From an uncultured Clostridium sp. (GTDB taxonomy: Bacteria; Bacillota; Clostridia; TANB77; CAG-508): a DNA stretch of 29,837 nt. Location: contig CABQAZ010000017.1 in assembly GCA_902462295.1 (NCBI GenBank), forward strand, positions 1-29,837, given 5' to 3'. Position 1 is the stretch's first letter, and every line of letters starts with the position of its first letter. A program made the position numbers and the translations under genes. Shown here one piece after another: positions 6,540 through 14,938 of the stretch. Under the pieces are notes generated by a model. It did not search any database. It was not told where the DNA came from and worked only from the letters and a program-made list of their open reading frames with translations.

Positions 6540-7781
6540 ATGGAAGAAAACTTAGAAACTATCAGAAAAACTCTTAAGAGATACTCTCAAGAGCATTTAT
6601 TGAATGAATACGAAAGATTAGATGAAGTAAAACAAAAACAATTGCTAGAACAAATTGAAAATACTGACTTTGAATTAATAAAAAACTTATACAGTAATAC
6701 GAAAAAAGAAGTTGAAGTAAATGATTCTAAAATAACACCAATAGAGTATTTAGACAAAGATAAATTAAATGGATATTATAGAAGTTTTCAAGAAACAGGA
6801 GAAAAAGCTATAAGAAATGGAAAACTTGCGGCTGTAACTATGGCAGGAGGACAAGGTACTAGACTTGGTCATAATGGACCAAAAGGTACATTTGATATTG
6901 GATTAGAATCACATAAATCACTTTTTGAACTATTAAGTGATTCATTAAAAAAACAAGGTCAAAAATATGATGTTACAATACCTTGGTTTATAATGACAAG
7001 TGAAGAAAATAATAAACAAACTATTGAATTTTTTGCTAAACATAGATATTTTGGATATGAAAAGGATAAAAATATATTTTTCTTCAAACAAAGTGAATTA
7101 CCAATGGTAGATACAGAGGGAAAAATACTAATAGGAGAAGATGGACTAATTAAGGAAGCTGCAGATGGACATGGTGGAATATATGAAGCTCTTGTAAAAA
7201 ATGGAATGACTAAAAAGATGAGAGAATTAGGTGTTGAATGGCTTTTTATTGGTGGAGTAGATAATTGTTTAGTAAAGATGGTTGATCCATTACTTATGGG
7301 AATTGCAATTCAGAGGAATGTAACAGCAGCTGGAAAATCTGTTGTAAAAGCTAATCCACAAGAAAATGTAGGAGTATTTTGTAAGAAAAACGGTAGACCA
7401 TCAGTTGTAGAATATACGGAAATACCAAAAGAAATGGCAGAGGCAAGAGATGAAAGAGGAGAATTGATATATGGTGAATCTCATATCTTATGTAATCTAT
7501 TTAATATAGACGCTGTAGAAAGAATGGGTAGTAAACCATTACCATATCACTCAGCCTTTAAAAAAGCAACATATATTGATAAAGATGGAAATAAAGTAGT
7601 ACCAAATGGACCAAATGCTTATAAATTTGAAGCGTTTTTGTTTGATGCATTCGGAGAATTAGATGATATGGCAATTTTAAGGGTAAAAAGAGAAGAAGAA
7701 TTTGCTCCTGTTAAAAATGCTTCAGGAGTTGATAGCCCGGAAACAGCAAGAGAATTATATAGAAAATTTTATCAATTATAA
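6540..7781 (+). CDS. UDPGP type 1 / UAP1-like UDP-sugar pyrophosphorylase
   Basis: This enzyme couples UTP to a sugar-1-phosphate to give a UDP-sugar and pyrophosphate. The 413-residue protein belongs to the eukaryotic-like UDPGP/UAP1 family, not the short GalU or bifunctional GlmU types. It has a helical N-terminal region (1-60), then the nucleotide signature AVTMAGGQGTRLGHNGPKGT (about 98-117), the block WFIMTSEENNKQTIEFF, and the uridine/sugar-site region DGHGGIYEAL and FIGGVDNCL. The sugar may be glucose-1-P or GlcNAc-1-P (or GalNAc-1-P); sequence by eye does not decide. The next gene is a phosphohexomutase, which would supply the sugar-1-phosphate. GGAAAGGAAG precedes the ATG. Confidence 0.88.
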   Translation: MEENLETIRKTLKRYSQEHLLNEYERLDEVKQKQLLEQIENTDFELIKNLYSNTKKEVEVNDSKITPIEYLDKDKLNGYYRSFQETGEKAIRNGKLAAVTMAGGQGTRLGHNGPKGTFDIGLESHKSLFELLSDSLKKQGQKYDVTIPWFIMTSEENNKQTIEFFAKHRYFGYEKDKNIFFFKQSELPMVDTEGKILIGEDGLIKEAADGHGGIYEALVKNGMTKKMRELGVEWLFIGGVDNCLVKMVDPLLMGIAIQRNVTAAGKSVVKANPQENVGVFCKKNGRPSVVEYTEIPKEMAEARDERGELIYGESHILCNLFNIDAVERMGSKPLPYHSAFKKATYIDKDGNKVVPNGPNAYKFEAFLFDAFGELDDMAILRVKREEEFAPVKNASGVDSPETARELYRKFYQL

Positions 7782-7792
7782 AATTAACAAAG

Positions 7793-7848
7793 AAAACCGG
7801 GTCTTAAATGTGCCAAAAGTAAGCTGACACAAAAAAAGACCTGGTTTT
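7793..7848 (+). terminator. Intercistronic hairpin between pyrophosphorylase and phosphohexomutase
   Basis: AAAACCGGGTCTT and AAGACCTGGTTTT form a 13-bp stem with one G-U. The 30-base interior contains a second imperfect stem (GTGCCA with TGACAC). Only four T's end the stem, so it may be a partial terminator or an RNA-stabilising structure within one operon. Confidence 0.55.
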
Positions 7849-7875
7849 AAAGGTTTATAAAAAGGAGAGATACAT

Positions 7876-9606
7876 ATGGATTATAAAGAAGAATATAAAA
7901 AATGGTGTGAGGACCAAAGTTTTGATAAAGAAACAAGAGAAGAATTATTATCAATAAAAAATGATGAAGAAGAAATTAAAGATAGATTTTATAAAGAATT
8001 AGAATTTGGAACAGCTGGACTACGTGGAGTTATAGGAATGGGAACAAACAGAATGAATAAATACACAGTAGGAAAAGCTACACAAGGATTGGCAAATTAT
8101 ATATTAGAACAGGGTACACAAGATAAAGGAGTTGCAATTAGTTATGATTCTAGAAGAATGTCTGATGAATTTAGTTTACAAACAGCATTAATATTAAATG
8201 CTAATGGAATAAAAACCTATTTATTTGAAAGTTTAAGACCTGTACCAGAACTATCATTTGCCGTAAGACAATTAAAATGTACTGCGGGTATAATGATTAC
8301 AGCTAGTCATAATCCACCTAAATATAATGGATATAAAGTTTACTGGGATGATGGTTCACAAATTGTTGATCCAAGAGATAAAGATATAATTAATAAAGTT
8401 AGAGCAATTTCAGATTTTAAAGAAATAAAAACTATTAGCAAAGAAGAAGCCATTGAAAAAGGTTTATTTAATGTTATTGGAAAAGAAATGGATGATAAAT
8501 ATATAGAAACATTAAAAAGTAAAATATTAAATCCTGAAATTGTTAGAGAGCAGGGAAGAGATTTAAAGATTGTATATACACCTTTACATGGAACAGGAAA
8601 TACAATTGTTGAGAGATTATTAAAAGAGTTAGGATTTGAAAATGTTTATGTTGTACCAGAACAAGCTAAACCTGATGGTAATTTTCCAACAGTAGATTAT
8701 CCAAATCCAGAAGATAAAAAAGCATTTAAATTAGCTCTAGAGTTAGCTAAGAAAGTTGATGCTGATGTTGTTTTAGCAACAGACCCTGATGCAGATAGAT
8801 TAGGAATTTATGCTAAAGATACAAAAACAGGTGAGTATATGCCATATACAGGAAATATGTCTGCATTATTAATTGCAGAATATAGAATTTCTCAAATGAA
8901 AGAAAAGAATATATTACCTAAAGATGGAATGTTTATAACAACGATTGTTTCATCAGATTTAGCAAAAGCTATTGCTTCATATTATAATTTAGAATGTATA
9001 GAAGTTTTAACAGGGTTTAAAAATATTGGAGCTGTAATGAAAAAAGCAGAAGAAAATCATGATAAAACTTATGTATTTGGATTTGAAGAAAGTTATGGTT
9101 GCTTAATTGGCGATTATGCAAGAGATAAAGATGGAATTGCTGCTGTTATGTCTTTATGTGAGGCAAATGCATATTATAAAGCACAGGGAATTACATTATG
9201 GGATCAAATGAATAATATTTATAAAAAATATGGTTATTATAAAGAAGACCAAGTTTCAATAGTTTTAGAGGGCGCTGAGGGAGCTCAAAAAATTAAAGAT
9301 ATGATGACAGCTATGAGAGGAAAAAATGTAGAACAAATAGGTAAATACAAGGTTTTATGTTTTAGAGATGTTGATAGGGATTATGTAAAAGATATGATGA
9401 CTGGTGAAGAATGTAAGACAGGTCTACCAAAGTCAAATGTTTTATATTATCAATTGGAAAATAATTCATGGTGTTGTGTTCGTCCATCAGGAACGGAACC
9501 TAAGATTAAACTTTATTTTGGAGTTAAAGGTTCGTCTGAACAAGAAGCAACAGAAGAATTAGAAAAATTAAAAGATGCAATGGTTAAATTGGTTAAAAAT
9601 AACTAA
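7876..9606 (+). CDS. pgcA: Alpha-D-phosphohexomutase (phosphoglucomutase type)
   Basis: Interconverts hexose-6-phosphate and hexose-1-phosphate via a phosphoserine. All four signature loops are present: the phosphoserine loop TASHNP with S144, the metal loop DPDADR (303-308), the sugar loop GFEESYG near 410, and the C-terminal phosphate loop RPSGTEPKIKLY near 540. At 576 residues it matches the long PgcA-type phosphoglucomutases of Firmicutes and not the shorter GlmM. It follows the UDP-sugar pyrophosphorylase gene by 94 bases, so the pair can make a UDP-sugar from hexose-6-phosphate for glycolipids, teichoic acid or capsule. AAAGGAGAG precedes the ATG. The sugar preference (glucose or mannose) is inferred. 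Confidence 0.92.
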   Translation: MDYKEEYKKWCEDQSFDKETREELLSIKNDEEEIKDRFYKELEFGTAGLRGVIGMGTNRMNKYTVGKATQGLANYILEQGTQDKGVAISYDSRRMSDEFSLQTALILNANGIKTYLFESLRPVPELSFAVRQLKCTAGIMITASHNPPKYNGYKVYWDDGSQIVDPRDKDIINKVRAISDFKEIKTISKEEAIEKGLFNVIGKEMDDKYIETLKSKILNPEIVREQGRDLKIVYTPLHGTGNTIVERLLKELGFENVYVVPEQAKPDGNFPTVDYPNPEDKKAFKLALELAKKVDADVVLATDPDADRLGIYAKDTKTGEYMPYTGNMSALLIAEYRISQMKEKNILPKDGMFITTIVSSDLAKAIASYYNLECIEVLTGFKNIGAVMKKAEENHDKTYVFGFEESYGCLIGDYARDKDGIAAVMSLCEANAYYKAQGITLWDQMNNIYKKYGYYKEDQVSIVLEGAEGAQKIKDMMTAMRGKNVEQIGKYKVLCFRDVDRDYVKDMMTGEECKTGLPKSNVLYYQLENNSWCCVRPSGTEPKIKLYFGVKGSSEQEATEELEKLKDAMVKLVKNN

Positions 9607-9610
9607 AAAA

Positions 9611-9666
9611 AATAAAAGAGGGGTACCTAGTAAATTGTAAAAGGTAATCCTCTTTTATTTATTTTT
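9611..9666. terminator. Bidirectional terminator between pgcA-type gene and ttcA-like gene
   Basis: AATAAAAGAGG (9611-9621) pairs with CCTCTTTTATT (9649-9659) and is followed by TTATTTTTT. The 3' arm overlaps the stop codon of the minus-strand gene. It can end both converging transcripts. Confidence 0.8.
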
Positions 9667-10366
9667 TCCAACCATCAATATTTCTTGAAATTGCTCCAAA
9701 TAAATTTGCTCTAATCATCGGAATGTCTTTTTGCCATAAAAATATTTGCTCTTTCATTGTTTCTCTTTTTGTGTGTTCATCCATTGGGCATACTTTTGGC
9801 ATTACTGTTTTATTATATTTTTTTACAAAATGTCGAGTGTCTTTTTCACTTAATAAAATTAGAGGTCTTATTAATGTTATTTTAGTTCTATCCATAAAGC
9901 TTTTTGGAGCAAATGTTGATATACTTCCTGTATATAGTAGATTTAATAAAAAGGTTTCTAAAACATCATCCATATTATGTCCAAGTGCAATTTTGTTACA
10001 GCCTTCACGGATTGCTACAGTATTAATTATTCCTCTACGTAAGTTGGCACATAAAGAACATGGATTTTTTTCTTTTCTTACATCAAAAACAATTTCTTTT
10101 ATAAAACTATTTTCTATAAATAGTGGTACTCCAATTTCGTCACAGTTTTTTTGTAATATTTCACTGTCAAAAAATTCAAATCCTGGATTTATAGATATTG
10201 CTATTAGCTCAAAATGTTTAGGATAAAATCTTTGTAATGCTTTTAACCCATTTAGTAGTGTTATTGAGTCTTTTCCACCTGATAAACATACTGCAATTTT
10301 ATCTCCTTCTTCTATCATCTGATATTCTTCTATTGCTTTTCTCATTTTACTTAATATGTGTTGCAT
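9659..10366 (-). CDS. TtcA-family tRNA 2-thiolation enzyme
   Basis: A PP-loop ATP pyrophosphatase of the TtcA/TtuA group, which adenylates and thiolates tRNA cytidine or uridine bases using an iron-sulfur cluster. The 235-residue protein has the PP-loop SGGKDS at 29-34, the cysteine pair CSLC (C103, C106) and a third cysteine at C193 (MPKVCPM), matching the three cluster ligands of TtcA. GHNMDDVLETFLLNLLY at 129-145 is the family's second ATP-site motif. It is shorter than E. coli TtcA (about 311), as is usual for Firmicute homologues, so the exact tRNA base is uncertain. AAAGGAG precedes the ATG, and a 16-bp palindrome lies in the promoter region upstream. Confidence 0.85.
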   Translation of the reverse strand: MQHILSKMRKAIEEYQMIEEGDKIAVCLSGGKDSITLLNGLKALQRFYPKHFELIAISINPGFEFFDSEILQKNCDEIGVPLFIENSFIKEIVFDVRKEKNPCSLCANLRRGIINTVAIREGCNKIALGHNMDDVLETFLLNLLYTGSISTFAPKSFMDRTKITLIRPLILLSEKDTRHFVKKYNKTVMPKVCPMDEHTKRETMKEQIFLWQKDIPMIRANLFGAISRNIDGWKK

Positions 10367-10401
10367 GTGACTGCTCCTTTCTTTTAAATATATATTATAT
10401 T

Positions 10402-10417
10402 ATAACATATATGTTAT
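10402..10417. promoter_or_regulatory. Perfect 16-bp palindrome upstream of the ttcA-like gene
   Basis: ATAACATATATGTTAT reads the same on both strands. It falls in the spacer region of a weak minus-strand promoter (TTCAAA, 17 bases, TATAAT) for the ttcA-like gene. It could be an operator, but AT-only palindromes are easy to find by chance here. Confidence 0.3.
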
Positions 10418-10431
10418 TTTTTTTGAATATA

Positions 10432-10460
10432 TTGAAATTTGAAAACTTATAGTTTATAAT
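10432..10460 (+). promoter_or_regulatory. SigA promoter of the membrane-anchored coiled-coil gene
   Basis: TTGAAA (10432-10437), a 17-base spacer and TATAAT (10455-10460), 28 bases ahead of the start codon at 10488. Confidence 0.65.
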
Positions 10461-10487
10461 AAACTAAAAAAGAAAAGAGGTGAAAAA

Positions 10488-11183
10488 ATGAAAGAAAAAA
10501 AATCTAAAGTAAATATTATATTAGTTGTTTTATTTATTTTGGCAATAATGATTATATGTGTGATGGCAATTTATATAAATAAGTTATCAAAGGAAAAAGA
10601 AAAAATTTCAGCTAAAGCGGATAATTTAAATGTAGAAGTAAATGATTTAGAAAATACGGTTAATGATTTACAAGAAAAGATTGAAAGTGTGTCAAATGTT
10701 ATAAGTACTAATAAAACACAAGAAACATCAGAAAATAATCTTTCAAAATTAAGTAATGAAGAAGCAACAAAGATACTGATGGAAAAGTTTGGAAATATAG
10801 AAAAGATTTATTTAGAACCTAATAAAATTTTTGAGGTAAAATCAAATAATGAAATTTCAAATTTTGAAGAGACATTACTAAAATATGGAACAGAAAATTT
10901 TGTTATAGAAGTAAAAAATAACTTACCAACTGTTATTGAAATGAAAAATAATAAATATTACATAACAAATGGTGGAGGTTCAAGAGAATATAATGGATTA
11001 GATGGATTTGAAAATGTAAAAGTATTTGATAATTCAATAGTAGCAACTTTAAAAACAAAACAAACAGGACCAGATGCCTCTGGAAACTGGAAAGATAAAG
11101 AATGCAAAGAAAGTGAAATTAAGCTTGTAAAAAGTGGGAATACATGGCTAATTGATGAAATTAATACGACAGATTTAAACTAA
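10488..11183 (+). CDS. Membrane-anchored coiled-coil protein, function unknown
   Basis: I do not recognise a named family. The 231-residue protein has a short basic cytoplasmic tail (MKEKKSKV), one membrane helix (about 8-30), then a heptad-like coiled coil (about 33-67: LSKEKEKISAKADNLNVEVNDLENTVNDLQEKI). A polar linker rich in N, T and S follows, then a C-terminal globular part (about 85-231) with beta-rich segments ending LVKSGNTWLIDEI, a pattern like NTF2/SnoaL-type or DUF4878-like lipoprotein domains. It is probably extracytoplasmic and tethered. AGAGGTG precedes the ATG. It has its own promoter and a strong terminator, so it is monocistronic. Confidence 0.8.
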   Translation: MKEKKSKVNIILVVLFILAIMIICVMAIYINKLSKEKEKISAKADNLNVEVNDLENTVNDLQEKIESVSNVISTNKTQETSENNLSKLSNEEATKILMEKFGNIEKIYLEPNKIFEVKSNNEISNFEETLLKYGTENFVIEVKNNLPTVIEMKNNKYYITNGGGSREYNGLDGFENVKVFDNSIVATLKTKQTGPDASGNWKDKECKESEIKLVKSGNTWLIDEINTTDLN

Positions 11184-11219
11184 TAAAAAAGTATTATAGA
11201 GATATATTTTTATTCTGTT

Positions 11220-11290
11220 ACGAGATAATGGTTAAACTTAAATTAATATATTTAAAGTTTAACCATTATCTTGTAATTCTTTATTTTTAT
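11220..11290 (+). terminator. Strong terminator after the coiled-coil gene
   Basis: A 20-bp near-perfect stem (11220-11239 with 11255-11274; inner sequence GGTTAAACTT and AAGTTTAACC) is followed by a T-rich run. It separates this gene from the tRNA promoter. Confidence 0.85.
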
Positions 11291-11305
11291 ATTAACAGAA
11301 AATCA

Positions 11306-11334
11306 TTGATTTTTTAAGGACGGTGTATTATAAT
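11306..11334 (+). promoter_or_regulatory. SigA promoter of tRNA-Arg
   Basis: TTGATT (11306-11311), a 17-base spacer and TATAAT (11329-11334), 17 bases before the mature tRNA. It probably also drives tadA and the gene after it. Confidence 0.75.
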
Positions 11335-11351
11335 AATTATGTGATTTTTAT

Positions 11352-11427
<76 letters not shown>

Positions 11428-11472
11428 ATTTTGACATATTAAAAGTTGCATAGAAGAAAAGGAAAAAATAAA

Positions 11473-11949
11473 ATGGAACAAAAAGAATATTATATGAAAC
11501 AAGCGTTAAAAGAAGCAGAAAAGGCGTACAAAAAATTAGAAGTTCCAGTTGGAGCAGTAATAGTAAAAGATGGAAAGATAATAGCAAGAGCACACAATCA
11601 AAAGGAAACAAAGACAGATACAACAAAACATGCAGAAATATTAGTAATACAAAAAGCAAGTCGAAAGTTAGAAGAATGGAGATTAATTGATTGTGAAATG
11701 TATGTAACATTAGAGCCATGTTCAATGTGTGCAGGAGCAATAATAAATTCACGAATAAAAAAAGTATATATAGGAACGATGGATGAAAAAACAGGGGCAG
11801 TAGGTTCTGTACTAAATTTGTTTGAAGATTATACATTCAATCATAAAGTAGAAGTAGAAAAAGGTATAATGGAAAAAGAATGTCAAGATATTATAAAAAA
11901 ATTCTTTAGAGAACTACGAAAAATAAAACGAGGAGGAAAAAATGTATAA
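11473..11949 (+). CDS. tadA: tRNA adenosine(34) deaminase
   Basis: TadA converts wobble adenosine 34 of tRNA-Arg(ACG) to inosine. The 158-residue protein has the cytidine/deoxycytidylate deaminase zinc motif: H53 and the proton-shuttle E55 in KHAEILVI, and C83 and C86 in EPCSMCAGAI. The start region VPVGAVIVKDGKIIA and the block NSRIKKVYIGTMDEKTGAVGS are typical. An in-frame TTG at 11446 exists, but AAGGA precedes the ATG at 11473. The stop overlaps the start of the next gene by eight bases, indicating translational coupling. tadA just ahead of the SRP RNA and dnaX is the order seen in Bacillus subtilis. Confidence 0.95.
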   Translation: MEQKEYYMKQALKEAEKAYKKLEVPVGAVIVKDGKIIARAHNQKETKTDTTKHAEILVIQKASRKLEEWRLIDCEMYVTLEPCSMCAGAIINSRIKKVYIGTMDEKTGAVGSVLNLFEDYTFNHKVEVEKGIMEKECQDIIKKFFRELRKIKRGGKNV

Positions 11950-12685
11950 AAATGTAAAACAAAGAATTTTTCATAGTGTAATTATAACTATTATAATTAT
12001 TGCAATCTTATGTGTTGGAGGTATGTTGATTTTAAGATATCAAGTAGAGGGTGAATCTAATATGCCATTTAAAATTAGTAAGATTTCAATAATTGAAAGT
12101 GTAGAGGGAACAGAGAGTCAAGAGGCAGAACAAAAATGGAGTTTTAATGTTGACGAAAATAATGATATATATATATATATTGAAAAAAATTCTACATACG
12201 GAAAAACAGAGATAATAGAATCTGTTGAAATAAAAAATATAAGTGTAAATAAAACAAATGAAAAAGGAATTGTAAAATTTTATAAGCCAGTAATAGATGA
12301 AAAAAGAATGTTTATAAACCAAGAAGAAAATGAAATTACAGATATAACTTATAATGGCGAATTAGAGTCAAATATAAAAGAAGAAAAAATTTCAAATCAA
12401 GGTGGAATTGTAGCTTTTAGGTATGCAATTAATAATATATCACAATATTCTTCTCAAGATGCAGAGGAAATTGATCATAGTCAATTATTAAAGTTAACAA
12501 ATATAACACAAGAAGATTTACAAACAACTTTAACATTTGATATTATTATAAATTTAAGTAGTGGAAAAAAATATCAAGCACCTATTAGTATAGAAATTCC
12601 AACAGATGAAATAATTGAAAAAGGGACTGTTGGAATAGACGAAACAGATTTAAATAACATAATTTTTAAAAGAATAGAAAATTAA
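11942..12685 (+). CDS. Single-pass membrane-anchored protein, function unknown
   Basis: I do not recognise a named family. The 247-residue protein has a basic N-terminus (MYKNVKQRIF), one membrane helix (about 12-33) with GG in its second half, and a long, acidic, strand-rich outer domain. Repeated elements such as KISKISIIESVEG, YIEKNSTYGKTEIIESVEIKNISV and LTFDIIINLSSGKKYQAPISIEI look like beta strands of an immunoglobulin-like or similar fold. GAGGAGG lies inside the end of tadA, and the ATG overlaps the tadA stop, so the two are translated together. It stands between tadA and the SRP RNA, an insertion compared with the usual Firmicute order. Confidence 0.8.
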   Translation: MYKNVKQRIFHSVIITIIIIAILCVGGMLILRYQVEGESNMPFKISKISIIESVEGTESQEAEQKWSFNVDENNDIYIYIEKNSTYGKTEIIESVEIKNISVNKTNEKGIVKFYKPVIDEKRMFINQEENEITDITYNGELESNIKEEKISNQGGIVAFRYAINNISQYSSQDAEEIDHSQLLKLTNITQEDLQTTLTFDIIINLSSGKKYQAPISIEIPTDEIIEKGTVGIDETDLNNIIFKRIEN

Positions 12686-12694
12686 TAAAAATAC

Positions 12695-12723
12695 TTGCAA
12701 AATTCATAATTAGAGTATATAAT
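12695..12723 (+). promoter_or_regulatory. SigA promoter of the SRP RNA gene
   Basis: TTGCAA (12695-12700), a 17-base spacer and TATAAT (12718-12723). The RNA's outer stem begins about five bases later, fixing the likely transcription start. Confidence 0.8.
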
Positions 12724-12727
12724 ACAT

Positions 12728-12874
12728 AATGGTATGAGAATTAATCTCTGTATGGAAAGCAAGCTCAATAAAAGCCTATGAACCTTGTCAGGTCCGGAAG
12801 GAAGCAGCAATAAGTAGATACTTTTATGTGGGAATTGTTTTCCATAGAGAGATTGATATTCACACCATTTTTTA
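12728..12874 (+). ncRNA. ffs: Signal recognition particle RNA (small bacterial type, extended stem)
   Basis: The RNA scaffold of SRP, which with Ffh targets membrane proteins to the translocon. The universal apical core is clear: CTTGTCAGGTCCGGAAGGAA, then GCAGCAATAAG, i.e. the GGAA tetraloop and the asymmetric Ffh-binding loop. Flanking it, AATCTCT-TATGGAAA (12743 on) pairs with TTTTCCATA-AGAGATT (to 12854). The stem continues outward with mismatches to AATGGT/ACCATT, followed directly by a T run, so the 3' end doubles as a terminator. The Alu domain of the long Bacillus type is not evident. Its place before dnaX matches scr-dnaX in B. subtilis. Confidence 0.93.
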
Positions 12875-12897
12875 TCGTATATAAAGGATGTGAGATT

Positions 12898-14514
12898 ATG
12901 GGGTACACAGCGCTTTATAGAAAATTTAGACCTCAAACTTTTGAAGAAATGGTAGGTCAAGAACATATAACAAGAACACTAAGAAATCAGATAATAGCAA
13001 ATAGAGTAGGGCATGCATATTTATTTAATGGGGGAAGAGGAACAGGAAAAACAACATCAGCCAAAGTATTGGCACGTGCAATAAACTGCTTAAATCCGCA
13101 AAATGGTGAACCATGTAATGAATGTGAAATTTGTAAATCAGCTTTAAATGGTTCATTAACAGACATAGTAGAAATGGATGCAGCATCAAATAATAGTGTG
13201 GAAGATATACGTTCAATAAGAGAAGAGGTTAATTTTTTACCAACTAAAGCAAAATATAGGGTATATATAATAGATGAAGTTCATATGTTATCACAGGGGG
13301 CATTTAATGCATTGTTAAAAACATTAGAGGAACCACCAGAACATGTAAAATTTATATTAGCAACAACTGAACCTCAAAAATTACCTGCAACAATTCTTTC
13401 TAGGTGTCAAAGATTCGATTTTAAAAGAATTTCAAATGAAGATATTATAAAGAGATTGGAAATTGTATGTAAAGAAAGTAATATTGAAATTACTAAACAA
13501 GCACTAAATATAATTGCGTCATTGTCTGAAGGTGCAATGAGAGATGCATTATCAATATTAGAAAGATGTGTTCAAGATGGAGAAAATAATATTGATGAAG
13601 AAAAAATTAAAGAATTAGTAGGGATACCTAAAATAGCTTATATACACAGTATTACAGAAGCAATAATAGAATATAATATAGATGAAGCTATGGAGGCTAT
13701 TACAAAAGTTTTAGATGAAGGTAAAGATTTAAACAATTTACTATGGGAAATTATAAAATATATAAAAGATATCTTAATGGTAAAAACAGGACAAAAATTA
13801 AGCATTTACAATGAAACTGATTTTGAAAATTTGAAAAAATTAGCAGAAGAAATTACAAAAGAAAGAGCAATAAAATTAATAAATGAATTATCAAAATTAG
13901 AAAATGACATGAAAAGTTCAACACAAAGATTAATTGTATTTCAGGCTGGAATAATTAGATTATGTGATAAAGAAATTGAAAACGAAACTAGTGGAAACAA
14001 TAATAATTCAGAAATATATTCAAGATTAGAAAAAATAGAAAATTATTTAAGAGCAGGAGGAAGTAGACCACAGGTTAATATAACAAATAATACAAAATCC
14101 GTAAAAAAGAATTCAAATGTTAATGATACAAATAGTGCTAGTAATACAAACTTAATCGCAGGGATAGGTAAAGATAAAAAGCCAGCACAATATTGGCAAG
14201 ACATTGTAAATAATTTTAAAAAAAGTGGAAAAATAATGCTATATACTAATTTATTAAATACAAATGCAGTTGAAGTAAATGATATGATTGTAGGAATAGA
14301 ATTCCCTAAGGGAATTACACCATTTGGAAAAACAGTTTTAGAAAAACCAGAGAATAAAATGGAAATATCAAAACAAATTTCAGTTGCGTGTGGGAAAGAA
14401 ATGCAAATAAAGTATATAGATACCAAGATGAAAGATATAGGAGAAGTAACAGAAGAACAGGAATTATCAAATTTTGCAAATGAATTTAATATACCACTTG
14501 ATATAATTGAATAA
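12898..14514 (+). CDS. dnaX: DNA polymerase III gamma/tau subunit
   Basis: ATPase of the sliding-clamp loader. In the 538-residue protein, Walker A is GGRGTGKT (45-52), the zinc module is C64, C73, C76, C79, Walker B is IIDEVH (124-129), and the SRC motif with the arginine finger is 168-170. AAA+ domains and the collar run to about 365, followed by a low-complexity linker rich in N and S (about 380-430), then a tau-like C-terminal domain. The reading frame stretches back into the SRP RNA, but the family starts MGYTALYRKFRP and AAAGGA precedes the ATG at 12898. A dnaX-type slippery heptamer A-AAA-AAG lies in the linker codons (14103-14109). Confidence 0.97.
   Translation: MGYTALYRKFRPQTFEEMVGQEHITRTLRNQIIANRVGHAYLFNGGRGTGKTTSAKVLARAINCLNPQNGEPCNECEICKSALNGSLTDIVEMDAASNNSVEDIRSIREEVNFLPTKAKYRVYIIDEVHMLSQGAFNALLKTLEEPPEHVKFILATTEPQKLPATILSRCQRFDFKRISNEDIIKRLEIVCKESNIEITKQALNIIASLSEGAMRDALSILERCVQDGENNIDEEKIKELVGIPKIAYIHSITEAIIEYNIDEAMEAITKVLDEGKDLNNLLWEIIKYIKDILMVKTGQKLSIYNETDFENLKKLAEEITKERAIKLINELSKLENDMKSSTQRLIVFQAGIIRLCDKEIENETSGNNNNSEIYSRLEKIENYLRAGGSRPQVNITNNTKSVKKNSNVNDTNSASNTNLIAGIGKDKKPAQYWQDIVNNFKKSGKIMLYTNLLNTNAVEVNDMIVGIEFPKGITPFGKTVLEKPENKMEISKQISVACGKEMQIKYIDTKMKDIGEVTEEQELSNFANEFNIPLDIIE
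14103..14123 (+). promoter_or_regulatory. Possible -1 frameshift site in dnaX
   Basis: A-AAA-AAG (14103-14109) is in the zero frame of dnaX as X-XXY-YYZ. After a -1 shift the ribosome reads GAA TTC AAA TGT and stops at TAA (14121-14123), giving a product of about 408 residues that keeps the clamp-loader core and loses the tau domain. No strong downstream hairpin is visible, and the nearest GGAGG is about 40 bases upstream. Confidence 0.35.
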
Positions 14515-14547
14515 TAGTATATAAATAAGAATAGGAGGAAAAAGAAA

Positions 14548-14892
14548 ATGGCAAAAAGAGGAGGATTCCCAGGAGGAATGGGAGGATTTGGTGGAATGAA
14601 CATCAATAACTTAATGAAAGAGGCAAAGAAGATACAGTCTGATTTAGAAAAATCACAAACAGAACTTGCGGAAAAAGTATTTGAGGCATCTGCAGGGGGA
14701 GGAGCAGTAACAGTAAAAGTTAATGGACAAAAACAAGTTTTAAGTTTAATTTTACAAAAAGAAGTTGTAGACCCAGATGATGTTGAAATGTTACAGGATT
14801 TGATTATTACTTGTTTAAATCAAGCTTTTAAACAAGTTGATGATGCACAAGCTAGTTCAATGGGAAAATATAATATACCAGGATTTATGTAA
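14548..14892 (+). CDS. ybaB: Nucleoid-associated protein, YbaB/EbfC family
   Basis: A small dimeric DNA-binding protein of the nucleoid. The 114-residue chain has a Gly/Phe/Met-rich N-terminus (GGFPGGMGGFGGMNINNLMKEA), a long helix, then the conserved core ASAGGGAVTVKVNGQ, and a C-terminal helix ending in SSMGKYNIPGFM. Length and order fit YbaB/EbfC (YaaK in Bacillus). It lies between dnaX and recR with a strong AGGAGG before the ATG, as in most bacteria, where it is thought to link to replication or repair. Confidence 0.95.
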   Translation: MAKRGGFPGGMGGFGGMNINNLMKEAKKIQSDLEKSQTELAEKVFEASAGGGAVTVKVNGQKQVLSLILQKEVVDPDDVEMLQDLIITCLNQAFKQVDDAQASSMGKYNIPGFM

Positions 14893-14938
14893 AGATACTA
14901 ATTATAGGTACTTACAATAGGGAAAAAGGAGAAAAGCA

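Noticed and set aside
11640..11670. Further TCGAA-type Spo0A-box matches inside tadA and at 24816
   Set aside because: They are single, imperfect (AGTCGAA) and inside coding sequence with no promoter near.
14043..14606. A 187-codon minus-strand frame opposite the end of dnaX and start of ybaB
   Set aside because: A shadow caused by codon bias. It spans two well-supported plus-strand genes.
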